Under the pieces are notes generated by a model that was given only the letters and a program-made list of their open reading frames with translations, was not told the DNA's origin and did not search any database. A program made the translations under genes and the position numbers. Shown here piece after piece: positions 62,298 through 64,000 of a stretch of DNA of 64,000 nucleotides (position 1 is its first letter; every line of letters begins with the position of its first letter). The stretch is from a bacterium (GTDB lineage: Bacteria > Bacteroidota > Bacteroidia > B-17B0 > Aurantibacillaceae): assembly GCA_029945625.1 (NCBI GenBank), contig JAQSCW010000002.1, forward strand, positions 62,001-126,000, given 5' to 3'.

Positions 62298-64000
62298 TCA
62301 GTCACCCGTATGACTTGAAGTTCCCACACGTTTTCTGAAAGTGAGTGCAAACTGTTCGGCTAATATGTTGATGTTTACTGATTCCGATTTCTTTGGATCG
62401 GGGTAAAATGTGCTGTTTAAGATCTCTATCCTCGAACTTAGGTTGTTCGGCGTATTCTCCACAAAGACCGATGTCCAGAATTCTTCTTCACTTTTGGATT
62501 TCACATTTTTGTAAATATAAAGCGTTCCTTCCTGGTATTTATTTTTGCCCTTTTGTTCGCGTAGAAGTAACAAACTGTCTTTGTTCCTGAAGTCTTTGTC
62601 GGTATTGTAATATTGGTTCAATTGCTTTTGGCTTAGCAATACCGATTCATTGAGACTGCCCTGACTAAGATACTTTTTATCAAAATGTGACGTGAGCTTT
62701 TCTTTCTCGAGTTCACTGTAAAAATAAGCACGGGTAAATTTGTTTTTGCTAAAATAAGTGATCATGGTGTCGTTTATGCTTATGTTTCGTTTTAAGAGAT
62801 CTATGGTTACAGGCATGAAGATGTCCTGATTCCTAAACTTCGCGAGACGGACAAAAAATTGTTTTGTTTTTTCATCCGATTTGTAAAATGGTGAAAGCAC
62901 ATATGCGTAATTTACTAATGGCTGGCGCGTGGCCGAAACAAGATTTTTAAGATAATCAGAACCTTTGTACAGATTATTATTGGCCAGCCCTTCAAGACTA
63001 CCCCTGATACTTTCGGCAAGTTCTCTCGAATTTTTTTCAAGATGATCAAAATTACTACGCTCTGAATTTCCCGACTGCTTCACGCCGAGGGTATTATAGC
63101 GTTTTGCTTCTAAACTTGCCTGTTCGAGAATATGTTCTTTTTGAGCAGCGTAACGCACAGGAGAAATTAGGTTATTGTGCACTAACTCGCCAAGTAGCGC
63201 GTACACGGCGTTTCGGTACTCATCGTATTTGGTGAGGGTAAGCATAGCCGGATAAAATTTGGCACAAAATTCAAGAGAATCGTGCAATACATTGAAGATA
63301 TCCGAAATAATTTGCTCATCTCCGACTAGGGGAGGTTCACTCAATAACAAATCGCTAAAGGCCGAAAATGAATTCTCCGTTTTTAAATAGGCTAGGCCCT
63401 TCAGGAGGCACAATTGAAGGTAAAAACTATCTGTATAGTGTTTGTATAAATTCTTATAGGGCTGGATAATAGTTTCACTGCCTAAAGTGCCTCCATTCAC
63501 AAATAACTGTGCTCTGCTTTCGTTATTCACTAAATGGATTCGTTGATCCGAAATAAATGTCACAAAATTTCGGGTAAAATCTTTATGCCAAACAAGTGCC
63601 GGCACTGATTTGTTGGCCCGCTGCCTAGCCGTTGTGTCGTTACTAGAGAGATCACGTAATAAAGTGCCAAATTTATTCTCAAAAATATTCTTTCCCACTA
63701 CCGAATCGAGGGGGCTAAACGACTCCATAAATTCTTTGGTCCATCCTCTTAGCCCAATGCTGGTATCGTAAGGAGCGGTGAGCTCGTGCATGGTTCCGTT
63801 CTTAAAGTACAATTGCACCTTTACTGCCCTGCTCGTGGCAGTATCTTTCAATGAAAACTGATAGTAAAATGAATTGCTGTCGGTCGTCAACTTCTTATTT
63901 GTTAACATCATGGTGCCTGATTCGGCAAATGCCCTGTCGATGCGTCCTTGCAACTCTTGTTGATTCCGGTAGTCGTAATCGTTATATTTTTCAAATACTA
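62298..64000 (-). CDS. C-terminal part of a large unknown protein (5' end cut by window edge)
   Basis: The frame stays open to the right edge, so at least 567 residues are seen and the N-terminus is missing; the TTG at 63953 is internal. The visible start (VFEKYNDYDYRNQQELQGRIDRAFAESGTMML) leads into a beta-rich part (YYQFSLKDTATSRAVKVQLYF) and a long helical part (about 200-450) with repeated Leu/Tyr helices. No catalytic motif is seen. It resembles the long C-terminal part of Bacteroidota TraB/GumN-type proteins, but this is a weak impression. It lies upstream of moxR on the same strand. Confidence 0.55.
   Translation of the reverse strand, partial: VFEKYNDYDYRNQQELQGRIDRAFAESGTMMLTNKKLTTDSNSFYYQFSLKDTATSRAVKVQLYFKNGTMHELTAPYDTSIGLRGWTKEFMESFSPLDSVVGKNIFENKFGTLLRDLSSNDTTARQRANKSVPALVWHKDFTRNFVTFISDQRIHLVNNESRAQLFVNGGTLGSETIIQPYKNLYKHYTDSFYLQLCLLKGLAYLKTENSFSAFSDLLLSEPPLVGDEQIISDIFNVLHDSLEFCAKFYPAMLTLTKYDEYRNAVYALLGELVHNNLISPVRYAAQKEHILEQASLEAKRYNTLGVKQSGNSERSNFDHLEKNSRELAESIRGSLEGLANNNLYKGSDYLKNLVSATRQPLVNYAYVLSPFYKSDEKTKQFFVRLAKFRNQDIFMPVTIDLLKRNISINDTMITYFSKNKFTRAYFYSELEKEKLTSHFDKKYLSQGSLNESVLLSQKQLNQYYNTDKDFRNKDSLLLLREQKGKNKYQEGTLYIYKNVKSKSEEEFWTSVFVENTPNNLSSRIEILNSTFYPDPKKSESVNINILAEQFALTFRKRVGTSSHTGD

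Noticed and set aside
1-64000. Search for tRNA, rRNA, CRISPR arrays, transposases, integrases, toxin-antitoxin pairs and defence islands
   Set aside because: None could be supported by reading; all long frames were assigned or described, and no clustering of mobile or defence genes is present.

Overview
The window is about 64 kb of a Bacteroidota chromosome, most likely a free-living aerobic member such as those seen in environmental or activated-sludge genomes; I cannot fix the order. The evidence is: secreted proteins ending in type IX secretion (T9SS) type A or type B sorting domains; a TonB-dependent receptor with a carboxypeptidase-regulatory-like N-terminus; many promoters of the Bacteroidota form TTTG-N19-TAnnTTTG; no clear Shine-Dalgarno sequences; and a 938-residue CarB. 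No tRNA, rRNA, CRISPR array, transposase, phage gene or recognisable defence system was seen.

Layout. 1-5 kb: a polysaccharide-deacetylase-like protein (cut by the left edge), dgkA, an arginase-fold protein with a degraded metal site, and an APC amino acid permease. 5-8 kb: a compact metal-handling locus (HYC/CC/PP small protein, HMA-domain protein, TonB receptor). 8-17 kb: site-2 protease, heme A synthase (ctaA), a four-PAS hybrid histidine kinase, a beta-helix lipoprotein, a membrane protein and a GT2 glycosyltransferase. 17-25.8 kb: SRP RNA (ffs), an ECF-type sigma factor, etfB-etfA-bifunctional nuclease, a repeat-bearing secreted protein, a SirB1/transglutaminase-like protein, an M43 metalloprotease and pruA.

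25.8-28.9 kb is a gene graveyard. It holds a broken Crp/Fnr regulator, an apparently intact zinc alcohol dehydrogenase, a possible zinc-ribbon remnant and a broken CxxCH cytochrome-like gene. 28.9-34.2 kb: an RND/MMPL transporter, a BaiN-type flavoprotein, an unknown secreted protein and a transaldolase-like aldolase. 34.3-40.9 kb and 50.2-57.6 kb hold five large T9SS cargo proteins. Four of them share one modular block of Cys-containing repeats joined to either a type A or a type B sorting domain. Between them lie housekeeping genes: rpsO-pnp, paaZ, ridA, an RRM protein and carB. 58-64 kb: a small lipoprotein, a tandem and dispersed intergenic repeat, an RluE-like pseudouridine synthase, fumarylacetoacetase (fahA), an unknown helical protein, a MoxR ATPase and a large protein cut by the right edge.

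Most notable observations. (1) In several genes the -7 promoter box ends exactly 6 nt before the start codon (moxR, SirB1-like, lipoprotein), which implies leaderless mRNAs. (2) Three genes have reading frames whose needed N-terminus has no ATG, GTG or TTG, and which appear to begin at ATT or ATC. (3) The T9SS paralogues swap sorting domains, and two of them share a near-duplicated 5' leader. (4) The pseudogene cluster surrounds one intact alcohol dehydrogenase. I did not find a clearly new multi-gene system; the leaderless and non-AUG initiation pattern is the strongest candidate for something undescribed.
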